DNA from: Tannerella sp.
GTDB lineage: Bacteria > Bacteroidota > Bacteroidia > Bacteroidales > Tannerellaceae
Length of the DNA: 35,968 bases
Assembly: GCA_031257565.1 (NCBI GenBank)
Contig: JAIROL010000008.1
Location: 1 to 35,968, forward strand
Direction of reading: 5' to 3'
The notes under the pieces: model-generated
The model's input: only the letters and a program-made list of their open reading frames with translations
Told to the model about the DNA's origin: nothing
Databases searched by the model: none
Position numbers and translations under genes: made by a program
Shown: positions 1 to 7,305 of the stretch, one piece after another
Numbering within the stretch: the stretch's first letter is position 1
Layout of the letters: each line of letters begins with the position of its first letter

Positions 1-81
1 GCCCAACGTCACGTCGCAAATACGACCGAAGAATATAACAATCGGCAATAACCACGGGTAAGTATCAAAGATTTCAAACAT
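1..81 (-). CDS. UPF0316 (DUF2179-type) membrane protein, 5' end only
   Basis: The first 27 codons of a leftward gene are visible, with an ATG at 81-79 and an open frame running off the left edge. The peptide begins MFEIFDTYPWLLPIVIFFGR and continues ICDVTLG. A hydrophobic helix followed by an R-[IV]-x-D-V-[ST]-[LI]-G motif is the hallmark N-terminus I know from UPF0316 membrane proteins, whose molecular function is not established. A good Bacteroidota promoter lies directly upstream (105-135), leaving a short leader, which supports this start. Because only 27 residues are visible, the family call rests on that motif alone. Confidence 0.62.
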   Translation of the reverse strand, partial: MFEIFDTYPWLLPIVIFFGRICDVTLG

Positions 82-103
82 TGTTTATCTATTTCAAAAC
101 GGC

Positions 104-174
104 GCAAAATTACATGAAAACCTTACGATTTCCAAGCGCGTGCAATGAAAAAAAGTTTTTTTACAGAGGAAAGA
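104..174. repeat. 71-bp promoter repeat, copy 1
   Basis: This block matches 3183-3253 in the same orientation with about four differences in 71 positions, including an identical A8-GT7 stretch and the end TTACAGAGGAAAGA. Each copy carries a leftward promoter at its left end. The two copies bracket the permease and nagB/PIG-L pair. Confidence 0.85.
105..135 (-). promoter_or_regulatory. Promoter of the UPF0316-like gene
   Basis: Read on the minus strand, a TAATTTTG -7 box (105-112) is separated by 20 nt from a TTG -33 element (133-135). This matches the Bacteroidota primary sigma-factor pattern. It lies inside copy 1 of a 71-bp repeat. Confidence 0.65.
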
Positions 175-277
175 CAGGGTTATTTATCGGTCTGTGTGTA
201 ATAGGAAATTTTTCATGTATATTTGTCGCTGTCACGAATCATTATTTAAAGATGAGCGTTCGGTAAGTGCACCCCAT

Positions 278-1165
278 TTATGTTTTACCTTTACGGTAAA
301 GCTGATATGAATTGATAATGTTTTGCCACAGAATGTATCCCGCGGGAGCAATGGCCGTGAGCGGGTGAAGATAAGTCTGCGCCATCCATATACCAAGGAT
401 TGTATTTTTCTGCCCCAGTCCCTGACCGGATGAAACAGGGTCTCCGTAATGTTTTCCGATATGTCTTCCTGTCAGGAATTGTAAGCAGCAAAGAATGAGT
501 GATACAACTAACAGTCCGATTTCTGTTTTATATTCGGTATTGTCCTGATTAATAATGAATTGAACCGTATTTCCCGTAACGATTGTCAGAGCGGAAACCC
601 ATAAATAAAAGGTGAGCTTGGGGATGCCGAGTAGCGCTTTGTGAAATTTAGGAGTCAGATACCTTAAGATAATCGTGACAAACAGAGGTAAAATCAATAT
701 GGGAAATACTTTCTGACATATGTGCCATACAGATTGTATAAAGCTTAGTTCTTCGTGAACTCCTGTAAGAGAGAAATAGATCGGGGCAGCAATAGCTACG
801 GCGATATTACAGAAAAGAACATAAGTTGTGAGAAACCCGACATTTCCTCCAAGCATTCCCGTAATAACAGCTGCTGCCGTTGCTGTAGGAACCAGTACGC
901 ACAACATGAAACCCTGCGCTATTACGGGATCAAATGGGAGTATAAGGTAATAAAGTCCGATGCTTCCTGTCAGTTGTATAAGTAGCAGCCACAAGTGCGC
1001 CGGATGAAACCGGACGTCTTTGAATGAGATCTTACAGAATGTAAGAAGCAGCATCGTAAAAAGAAGGTATGGCGTTAAAAAAGAAAGGTGACTGACCCAT
1101 TTGTGAGTCAGCGCACCTGTGATCATCGCGATAGGAAGTATCCAGTCTTTTATAAATTTCAACAT
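278..1165 (-). CDS. BART/BASS-superfamily membrane transporter
   Basis: A 295-residue polytopic membrane protein with roughly nine or ten hydrophobic helices and short loops, the size and layout of the bile acid:sodium symporter-like (BASS/BART) family. The stretch QGLGQKNTILGIWMAQ near residue 245 resembles the broken-helix Q-N motif used by this fold for ion and substrate binding. The substrate cannot be read from sequence. Its ATG overlaps the stop of the upstream nagB/PIG-L gene by one base (TAATG), so the two are probably co-transcribed and translationally coupled; the partner hints at an amino-sugar or glycan-derived solute, which is inference. There is no signal peptide beyond the first transmembrane helix. 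Confidence 0.78.
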   Translation of the reverse strand: MLKFIKDWILPIAMITGALTHKWVSHLSFLTPYLLFTMLLLTFCKISFKDVRFHPAHLWLLLIQLTGSIGLYYLILPFDPVIAQGFMLCVLVPTATAAAVITGMLGGNVGFLTTYVLFCNIAVAIAAPIYFSLTGVHEELSFIQSVWHICQKVFPILILPLFVTIILRYLTPKFHKALLGIPKLTFYLWVSALTIVTGNTVQFIINQDNTEYKTEIGLLVVSLILCCLQFLTGRHIGKHYGDPVSSGQGLGQKNTILGIWMAQTYLHPLTAIAPAGYILWQNIINSYQLYRKGKT

Positions 1166-3153
1166 TATTGGATAGGAATATACTGAACAAAAGCCTCTAT
1201 TGCTTCGTATGAGGCAAGTCCGAGTTTGTTGTATGTTTCGGCGGTTGCCCGGTTGCGATCTTCGGCGCGCTGCCAGAAAAGACGTTCGTCATCCCCAAGG
1301 AACGGAGCGCTCTCTGCCTGCGACTGATGTTTAAGGATTGCGTTGCGTTTATGTCGTAACTCTTCCGGACTGATAGGCACCGCCATTTCGATATGGTCCA
1401 TTTCCCATTCGGCCCATGCCCCACGATACATCCATACGCGACATTCTTTCATCCACTTCTGGTTTTTAACTTCATCTATTGCAGCAAGTACGGCGTCAAG
1501 ACAAACCTTATGCGTTCCATGAGGGTCGGCAAGGTCGCCGGCAACAAATATCTGATCCGGTTTGATACGTAATAAAAATTTCTTTACTATTTCAACATCC
1601 TTTTCTCCCAGCGGTTTTTTCTTTACTAACCCTGTTTCATAAAACGGTAAATCGAGGAAATGGATATTTTCGTCCTTAAGACCCGAATAGCGACTTGCAT
1701 GACGCGCTTCTTCGCGGCGTATAGTACCTTTCATGAATAATACATCCGGATGTTCGAGCGTTCCGCGTTCGCTTTTTTCGTAGCGCAGATATTTAATGAT
1801 TTCTTCCGCTTTTGCTTTTATTTTACTTTCTTTTATGGAATATCTATCGCTCACATCTTTCAGGTATTCGCAGTAACGAACAACTTCTTCGTCTCCTACG
1901 GCGATATTGCCGGACGTCTGATAGGCTACGTGTACGTCATGATGCTGGTCGCATAATCTGCGGAATGTTCCTCCCATGGATATCACATCGTCATCAGGAT
2001 GCGGGCTGAAAACAATAATTTTTTTAGGATATGGTTTCGCACGCTCCGGGCGATTTGAATCCTCCGCATTCGGTTTTCCTCCCGGCCATCCGGTAATTGT
2101 ATGTTGTATATCGTTGAATATTTTAATATTTACGTTGTATGCCGAGCCGTATATAGCAAGCAGTTCGCCAAGTCCGTGTTCGCTGTAATCTTTATTTGTC
2201 AGCTTCAGAATGGGTTTGTCCGTAAGCTGACATAACCATACAATAGCGCGGCGTATCAGTTTATTGTCCCATTCGCAGTTTGTAACTAACCACGGGTGGC
2301 TGATACGCGTCAGGTCGTAGGCTGACGACAGATCGATAATCGCTTCGGCATTCTGGTGGTGTTGCAGGCAGGTTGCGGGAATAGCATCGGTCAATGGCCC
2401 TTCTACGGTCTTTTTTATAATAGCGGCTTTACTCTCGCCCCATGATATCAAAACCACCTTTTTCGCTTCCATGATTGTCCCTAATCCCATTGTAATAACT
2501 CCTGCCGGAACATTCTCGATAGAACTGAATAGCTGTGCGGATTCTTTACGTGAAGTATTGTCCATCAGGACAAGATTCGTCCGCGAACTGGTAGACGCTC
2601 CGGAACTGTTCAGGCCGATTGTTCCGACTAACCCGATACCCAGAACCATGAAATCTATGCCGCCGACTTCTTTTATCTTTTCTTCATACTTTTTACAAAA
2701 ATCATAAATGTCATTTTTATTCATGAAACCGTCCGGGTAGAAAATATTTTTCTCCGGTATGTCAACATGATTAAGAAACTCTTCCTGTAATTGATGGAGA
2801 TTGCTGTTTGTCGCACTGGTAAGCGGGTAAAATTCATAAAGGAGAAATACGATCACATTTTTGAAACTCAGTTTCTCATTTTCATGAATGTGTATCAGGC
2901 GCTGAAACAGCGTATGGGGAGAACGTCCTCCTGGTAAAACCATCACGAACTTTTTCTTTATTTTTTGCTTTTCGCGTATTTCTTTCGCTATTTTCTTCGC
3001 TATATCCAGCGAACCTTCATCCATCGTTGCGTAGATATGCGTCGGGATTTTTTCGAAACGCGTCAGGACGCTATATTCAAACGCATTTTCCGGTTTGTAA
3101 TACTTCTCGGAAATACGCGTAAGCGTGATTTGTGAACTTAAATTTTCTCTCAT
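1165..3153 (-). CDS. nagB: NagB-like / PIG-L two-domain protein (annotated in Bacteroides as glucosamine-6-phosphate deaminase)
   Basis: A 662-residue protein whose length and whole sequence match the long Bacteroidales form of NagB. Residues about 30-290 form the glucosamine-6-phosphate isomerase/deaminase fold; residues about 375-640 form a PIG-L/LmbE de-N-acetylase domain with the zinc motif SPHPDDD (383-389) and a distal DPHGTH. The PIG-L motifs look intact, so zinc-dependent deacylation of an N-acetylated sugar or conjugate is plausible. In the NagB domain, positions equivalent to E. coli Asp72, Asp141, His143 and Glu148 appear as Tyr106, Val176, Thr178 and Ser183, so classical deaminase activity is doubtful and the inherited name should be treated with caution. 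The protein has no signal peptide and is probably cytosolic. It is first in a two-gene unit with the downstream permease and has its own promoter at 3184-3214. Confidence 0.88.
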   Translation of the reverse strand: MRENLSSQITLTRISEKYYKPENAFEYSVLTRFEKIPTHIYATMDEGSLDIAKKIAKEIREKQKIKKKFVMVLPGGRSPHTLFQRLIHIHENEKLSFKNVIVFLLYEFYPLTSATNSNLHQLQEEFLNHVDIPEKNIFYPDGFMNKNDIYDFCKKYEEKIKEVGGIDFMVLGIGLVGTIGLNSSGASTSSRTNLVLMDNTSRKESAQLFSSIENVPAGVITMGLGTIMEAKKVVLISWGESKAAIIKKTVEGPLTDAIPATCLQHHQNAEAIIDLSSAYDLTRISHPWLVTNCEWDNKLIRRAIVWLCQLTDKPILKLTNKDYSEHGLGELLAIYGSAYNVNIKIFNDIQHTITGWPGGKPNAEDSNRPERAKPYPKKIIVFSPHPDDDVISMGGTFRRLCDQHHDVHVAYQTSGNIAVGDEEVVRYCEYLKDVSDRYSIKESKIKAKAEEIIKYLRYEKSERGTLEHPDVLFMKGTIRREEARHASRYSGLKDENIHFLDLPFYETGLVKKKPLGEKDVEIVKKFLLRIKPDQIFVAGDLADPHGTHKVCLDAVLAAIDEVKNQKWMKECRVWMYRGAWAEWEMDHIEMAVPISPEELRHKRNAILKHQSQAESAPFLGDDERLFWQRAEDRNRATAETYNKLGLASYEAIEAFVQYIPIQ

Positions 3154-3182
3154 AATTTATAAGGTTTAGTTGTTTTTTAATT

Positions 3183-3253
3183 GCAAACTTACATGAAAAC
3201 CTTACGATCTCCAAGCGTATGCAATGAAAAAAAGTTTTTTTACAGAGGAAAGA
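3183..3253. repeat. 71-bp promoter repeat, copy 2
   Basis: Second copy of the block at 104-174, same orientation. The differences include the -7 box spacer bases (TAAG versus TAAT) and three bases near the -33 region, so both copies keep a consensus promoter. Confidence 0.85.
3184..3214 (-). promoter_or_regulatory. Promoter of the nagB/PIG-L and permease operon
   Basis: On the minus strand a TAAGTTTG box (3184-3191) follows a TTG (3212-3214) after 20 nt. Transcription would start about 25-30 nt before the ATG at 3153. It lies in copy 2 of the 71-bp repeat. Confidence 0.7.
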
Positions 3254-3319
3254 TATGAAAAAAGCTGAAAACTCAATGTAATATTTAGCTAACGTTGAGA
3301 TTCTTTGCTTTTGATATTA

Positions 3320-5299
3320 TCATTTTTCTTTTTCCAGAGCCTCTGTTGCTTCTTCCCATTTATTTATTACTTCGGACAATTCGTTTTTTAATTTATCATG
3401 TTCTGTGTATAATGAAGCGTCGGCGCCCCCTTCAGGCGTCAGCATGCGCGATTCCAGATCTGTAATTTTTGATTCTATGGATGTAATTTTATCCTCGGCT
3501 TCGGCAATCGATTTTTCTAATTTACGGATACGGCGGGCTTGTTCTTTTTGGTCTTCATAAGATAGCTTAGCGCCTGTTTCCATATACTGAACAGGTTGGA
3601 CGCCGTTCATGTTTTGCGTGGGATTTCCGCCAAAGGAATTAGCTGATGCGCTTTCGGAAGGCGTTTTTCGTTCAAGTTCCTGAAGATTTTCTATTTTCCT
3701 GCGTTCCAGAAAATCATAGATTCCGCCGAGGTGTTCTTTTATCCGTTTATTACCGAATTCGTATACTTTGTCTACCAGTCCGTCGAGAAACTCCCTGTCG
3801 TGCGATACGACGATAACCGTACCGTCGAATTTCTGTAATGCGCTCTTTAAAACGTCTTTTGAACGCATGTCCAAGTGGTTTGTCGGCTCGTCGAGTATGA
3901 GCAGGTTCACTGGTTCGAGTAACAGGCGTATCATGGCCAGGCGGCTTTTTTCTCCGCCTGAAAGCGTTTTTACTTTTTTGTCGGACGCTTCGCCGCCGAA
4001 CATGAAGGCGCCGAGGATATCGCGTATTTTGGTGCGAATATCGCCTTGCGCCACGTAATCGATTGTGTCGAAAACGGTTTTGTTTTCGTCCAGTAACTGC
4101 GCCTGGTTTTGTGCAAAATATCCGATTTTCACGTTATGGCCAAGCGTAAGGACGCCTTCATAATCGGTGATTTCGTTTATAATACATTTAACGAGCGTAG
4201 ATTTTCCTTCGCCGTTTTTTCCGACGAACGCTACTTTATCTCCACGGTTAATAGTGAATGTGGCTCCTGCAAAAACCAGGCGCTTGCCGTATCGTTTCGC
4301 CAGGTTTTCTACGATAATCGGATAGGATCCCGAACGTGGAGCCGGAGGAAATTTCAGACGCAGCATGGCCGTATCTTCTTCGTCGACTTCAATACGTTCA
4401 ATTTTATCGAGTTGTTTGATACGCGACTGTACCTGTACGGCTTTGGTCGCTTTATACCGGAAGCGTTCGATAAAGGCTTCTGTGTCTGCCAGCTTTTTTT
4501 GCTGGTTTTCGTAGGCGCGGAGTTGCTGTTCGCGGCGTTCTTTCCGCAAAACGACATATTCGTCGTATCTAACTTTGTAATCGTAAATATTTCCGAGTTC
4601 GATTTCGAGCGTGCGTTGTGTGGTGGTGTTGATAAACGCGCGGTCGTGCGAAACAAGGATAACGGCATTGGCGTGTGTGGCGATAAAATTTTCCAGCCAT
4701 TGAATGGATTCAATGTCTAAATGGTTTGTCGGCTCATCCAACAAGAGTACATCCGGATGTTGCAACAATAATTTCGCCAACTCGATACGCATACGCCAGC
4801 CTCCGCTGAATTCCGATGTGGAACGGTTGAAGTCCTCGCGCGTAAATCCCAATCCGAGCAATGTTCTTTCAAGTTCCGCATGATAATTTGCGCCTCCCAT
4901 CATCTGAAACTGTTCCGAAAGGAAGGCGACACGGTCGATAATCTTCTGAAAGGCTTCGGACTCATAATCTGTTCGCTCCGAAAGCTCCCGGTTCAGGCGA
5001 TTTATCTCTTTTTCCGTTTCATGAATCTGCTCGAATGCCCGCTCTGCTTCTTCCAGGACGGTACGGGTATCAGTCAGTTGCATTTGTTGCGGTAAGTATC
5101 CGATTGTCGTATCTTTTGGTATGCTGATATTGCCCCTTGTCGGCGCTTGCATTCCGGATATAATTTTCATCAGGGTGGATTTACCCGCGCCGTTCTTACC
5201 GACTAAAGCGATACGGTCTTTTTTGTTTACAACAAAAGATATATTGTCTAATAATGTGAAACCGCCAAATTCAACGGTCAAACCTTCGATTGAAATCAT
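3320..5299 (-). CDS. ABC-F family ATPase (duplicated ATP-binding domains, Uup/YheS-like)
   Basis: A 659-residue soluble protein with two ABC ATPase domains and no transmembrane segments, the ABC-F layout. Domain 1 has Walker A GKNGAGKST (34-42), signature FSGGW and Walker B LLLDEPTNHLD. Domain 2 has GKNGEGKST, signature LSGGEKSR and LLILDEPTNHLD. The linker between domains is Lys/Arg-rich and predicted helical, as expected for the P-site tRNA interaction motif that ABC-F proteins insert in the ribosomal E site. The C-terminal 100 residues are a charged coiled coil of the kind seen in Uup. The likely role is translation-associated, either housekeeping or ribosome protection; subfamily cannot be fixed by eye. 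It has its own promoter (5334-5364) and is separated from the downstream nagB gene by 166 bp. Confidence 0.9.
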   Translation of the reverse strand: MISIEGLTVEFGGFTLLDNISFVVNKKDRIALVGKNGAGKSTLMKIISGMQAPTRGNISIPKDTTIGYLPQQMQLTDTRTVLEEAERAFEQIHETEKEINRLNRELSERTDYESEAFQKIIDRVAFLSEQFQMMGGANYHAELERTLLGLGFTREDFNRSTSEFSGGWRMRIELAKLLLQHPDVLLLDEPTNHLDIESIQWLENFIATHANAVILVSHDRAFINTTTQRTLEIELGNIYDYKVRYDEYVVLRKERREQQLRAYENQQKKLADTEAFIERFRYKATKAVQVQSRIKQLDKIERIEVDEEDTAMLRLKFPPAPRSGSYPIIVENLAKRYGKRLVFAGATFTINRGDKVAFVGKNGEGKSTLVKCIINEITDYEGVLTLGHNVKIGYFAQNQAQLLDENKTVFDTIDYVAQGDIRTKIRDILGAFMFGGEASDKKVKTLSGGEKSRLAMIRLLLEPVNLLILDEPTNHLDMRSKDVLKSALQKFDGTVIVVSHDREFLDGLVDKVYEFGNKRIKEHLGGIYDFLERRKIENLQELERKTPSESASANSFGGNPTQNMNGVQPVQYMETGAKLSYEDQKEQARRIRKLEKSIAEAEDKITSIESKITDLESRMLTPEGGADASLYTEHDKLKNELSEVINKWEEATEALEKEK

Positions 5300-5333
5300 A
5301 ATATTCGAATTGAAAATATAGTGAAAATCCGGG

Positions 5334-5364
5334 CAAAGATAGCGAAAGTTGAGAAGCAGTGCAA
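5334..5364 (-). promoter_or_regulatory. Promoter of the ABC-F gene
   Basis: Minus strand: TATCTTTG (5334-5341) with a TTG (5362-5364) 20 nt upstream. This is a near-perfect Bacteroidota promoter, with the start codon about 35 nt downstream of the box. Confidence 0.72.
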
Positions 5365-5499
5365 AAAATTATTGTCGCGCTGCCGAATGCTTAGTACCCC
5401 GCCTGTGATGAGCGTTACAGTGGCGCAAAAAAAGATTTGCCTTTGTAGATTTTTCCAATTGTCGGGTAATAGTTCAGCCGGACGGTTGGCTTTGTGTTT

Positions 5500-5577
5500 T
5501 TTTGACGAAATGGATTTCGTTAAAATAGCTGTTTTGACGAAAAGGATTTCGTCAAAACAAAAAAACATGTATCTTTG
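5500..5577 (+). promoter_or_regulatory. Tandem inverted repeats and promoter of the AAA/DUF4143 ATPase gene
   Basis: Two dyads stand 32 bp apart. Dyad 1 is TTTTGACGAAA (5500-5510), TGGA, then TTTCGTTAAAA (5515-5525) with one mismatch. Dyad 2 is GTTTTGACGAAA (5531-5542), AGGA, then TTTCGTCAAAAC (5547-5558), perfect over 12 bp. A TATCTTTG -7 box follows at 5570-5577, and the right arm of dyad 2 occupies the position where a -33 element is expected. The arrangement is that of an operator pair on the same DNA face (about three turns), or of a tandem hairpin element. Confidence 0.7.
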
Positions 5578-5598
5578 CGCTTCAAAAACTGTGTAAAA

Positions 5599-6864
5599 AT
5601 GGAAAATGTGTTATTACATCAAAATCCGCATTGGGCGGGTAAAAAATACGGACAGTTGTATCATCGCGAAATACTTGACCGTGTCTGGAAAAAGTGCGAG
5701 ACACGGCATATACAAGTGTTGACCGGTATTCGACGTTGCGGGAAATCATCTGTATTCCGGTTGCTTATTAACCGGTTGATGGATATTGTATCGCCTAAAA
5801 CCATTCTTTTTCTCAACATGGACGACCCCGTCTATTTTGAAACATGGAACAATCCGTCTTTGTTGTATAATATAATTGAGGCAGCCGAAAAAGTTACAGC
5901 CGAAAAAGTACAATATCTTTTTTTAGATGAAATACAGACGGTCGCGGCTTGGGAAAAGTTCGTCAAGAGTGTGTATGACAGCAATCTGTTTCGGAAAATA
6001 TTTGTTACAGGTTCCAATTCTTCATTATTACGGAACGATTATTCGGCTTTGCTTTCGGGCAGATATTTTGCCGACGCGGTTTATCCGTTTTCGTTTCGCG
6101 AGACGCTGGCTATAAACGGTATATCGGACCATTACGAGCTGCACAACCGTAAACCGGAAGTTTTGCGTTTGTTTGACGACGTCCTGCAATGGGGCGCGTT
6201 CCCCGAAATCCGGCAAATCGCCGATACGGAGATTCGATTAGATTTGCTTAAAAGCTATTTCGATTCCATCGTGATGAAAGATTGTGTTGTATATCAAAAA
6301 ATATCGGATGTGCCTACCTTCAGACGCCTGCTTTTATATACAATGTCGAATATCTGTACGTTGTTTTCGTATAAAAGCCTTGCCGGCGCGGTCGGAAGTA
6401 ATGAAAATACAATTAAGAAATATCTGCATATCCTGACAGACAGCTATATTGTAAACGATGTGCTTAACTTTTCGTTTTCGCAGAAAGAAGCCGCCCGCAA
6501 TCTGCACAAAATCTATTCGGCTGATAACGGTCTGATAAACGCTCTTTCGTACAAGTTTATGGACAATAAAGCCAAGTTGATGGAAAATTTTGTGCTTACC
6601 GAACTGTGTAAACAGGGATGGGACGAAATTACTTTCGGAAACCGTAATGGAGAATGTGATTTTGTTATGAAAAAAGACACGGATTATCAGGCTATACAAG
6701 TCTGCTACGAATTGACGCCCGAAAACGAAGAACGCGAATATAAAGGATTTACGGTTGTCGATGGACAAATCAAGCTGCAACGTAAGACTGTCATTACATA
6801 CAACCAGTCCCGACAAGTCGACGACATGGAAGTAATCCCCGTATGGAAATACTTTGGCGTTTAA
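5599..6864 (+). CDS. AAA_14 / DUF4143 ATPase with PD-(D/E)XK-like C-terminus
   Basis: A 421-residue protein of the ATPase family common in Bacteroidales accessory loci. Walker A is GIRRCGKSS (43-51), Walker B YLFLDE (106-111), followed by a sensor segment FVTGSNSSLL and the SGRY/FSFRE motif typical of these ATPases. The C-terminal half is DUF4143-like and ends with a GECDFV...QAIQVCYEL pattern resembling the PD-(D/E)XK nuclease fold. The cellular role of the family is not known. I chose the ATG at 5599 rather than the in-frame TTG at 5575 because the latter lies inside the -7 box (5570-5577), so the message would begin after it; the leader is then only about 15 nt. It is monocistronic, between two divergent or unrelated transcription units. 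Confidence 0.85.
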   Translation: MENVLLHQNPHWAGKKYGQLYHREILDRVWKKCETRHIQVLTGIRRCGKSSVFRLLINRLMDIVSPKTILFLNMDDPVYFETWNNPSLLYNIIEAAEKVTAEKVQYLFLDEIQTVAAWEKFVKSVYDSNLFRKIFVTGSNSSLLRNDYSALLSGRYFADAVYPFSFRETLAINGISDHYELHNRKPEVLRLFDDVLQWGAFPEIRQIADTEIRLDLLKSYFDSIVMKDCVVYQKISDVPTFRRLLLYTMSNICTLFSYKSLAGAVGSNENTIKKYLHILTDSYIVNDVLNFSFSQKEAARNLHKIYSADNGLINALSYKFMDNKAKLMENFVLTELCKQGWDEITFGNRNGECDFVMKKDTDYQAIQVCYELTPENEEREYKGFTVVDGQIKLQRKTVITYNQSRQVDDMEVIPVWKYFGV

Positions 6865-7235
6865 AGACAGATAATTCCCGTCAATCAACGAATATTCTGT
6901 CGAATACGGTTCTTGCTGTCTATACGCCTTGGCGATTGGCGTCACGGAAACTCACTCGGAAATTTTCTTGAAACTTCTACAGAGGAATAGACATAGATTA
7001 TTTAAAAAATCTCAATCCGGATACAATTAACCAATTCAATTATCGCACAATGTTTTGAATGCCTGATGTAGCGATGTTGGCGTCATAATTTGTGCTAATT
7101 GTTTAATTAGCGCAAAGATACGAACTAATAAAAATGCTATATATATAATACACAGATAGTTATCAACACGCAACACGCAACGCGAAAAACTGCGGATAAC
7201 TACCGGATTATTTTTTTTCTTATGCGTTGCCCCTG
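6865..7235. other. Non-coding interval between the AAA ATPase and TPR genes
   Basis: No gene is supported here. It contains a possible leftward TATCTTTG box (7113-7120, minus) without a good -33 element. A 7-bp dyad GCTAATT/AATTAGC (7094-7111) overlaps the expected start site, and only a 16-codon open frame follows. A second dyad, AGTTATC (7158-7164) and GATAACT (7195-7201), flanks short repeats of CGCAAC. This could be the remains of a deleted leftward gene. Confidence 0.35.
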
Positions 7236-7284
7236 AAAATAAACATGTTTATTTTGCACTTCTCTCAGAAGTGCATTATCTTTG
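7236..7284 (+). promoter_or_regulatory. Palindrome-containing promoter module upstream of the TPR gene
   Basis: A perfect 20-bp palindrome (7236-7255, centre ACATGT) runs into the -33 TTG (7254-7256). The spacer is itself a dyad, TGCACTTCT (7255-7263) with AGAAGTGCA (7267-7275), and is followed by a TATCTTTG -7 box (7277-7284). TTG to TATCTTTG is 20 nt. Related modules lie at 22237, 22321, 35852 and 35935. Confidence 0.75.
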
Positions 7285-7305
7285 CGCAAGATATGAATAA
7301 ACAGT

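Noticed and set aside
4109-4720. 203-codon rightward open frame
   Set aside because: Lies entirely inside the ABC-F gene on the opposite strand, whose motifs are unambiguous.
5296-5596. Overlapping 90- and 91-codon frames on both strands between the ABC-F and AAA genes
   Set aside because: Both cross promoters and dyads, and neither resembles a protein family.
6334-6945. 203-codon leftward open frame overlapping the AAA ATPase 3' end
   Set aside because: No promoter, no recognisable family, low-complexity Phe/Ile-rich translation typical of an antisense shadow.
6980-6993. CTACAGAGGAATAG as a third copy of the 71-bp repeat
   Set aside because: Only about 10 bases match (TACAGAGGAA), and no promoter core accompanies it.
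7158-7201. TTATCAACA as a DnaA box and possible oriC
   Set aside because: One imperfect box only, no cluster and no unwinding repeats; dnaA itself is 8 kb away.
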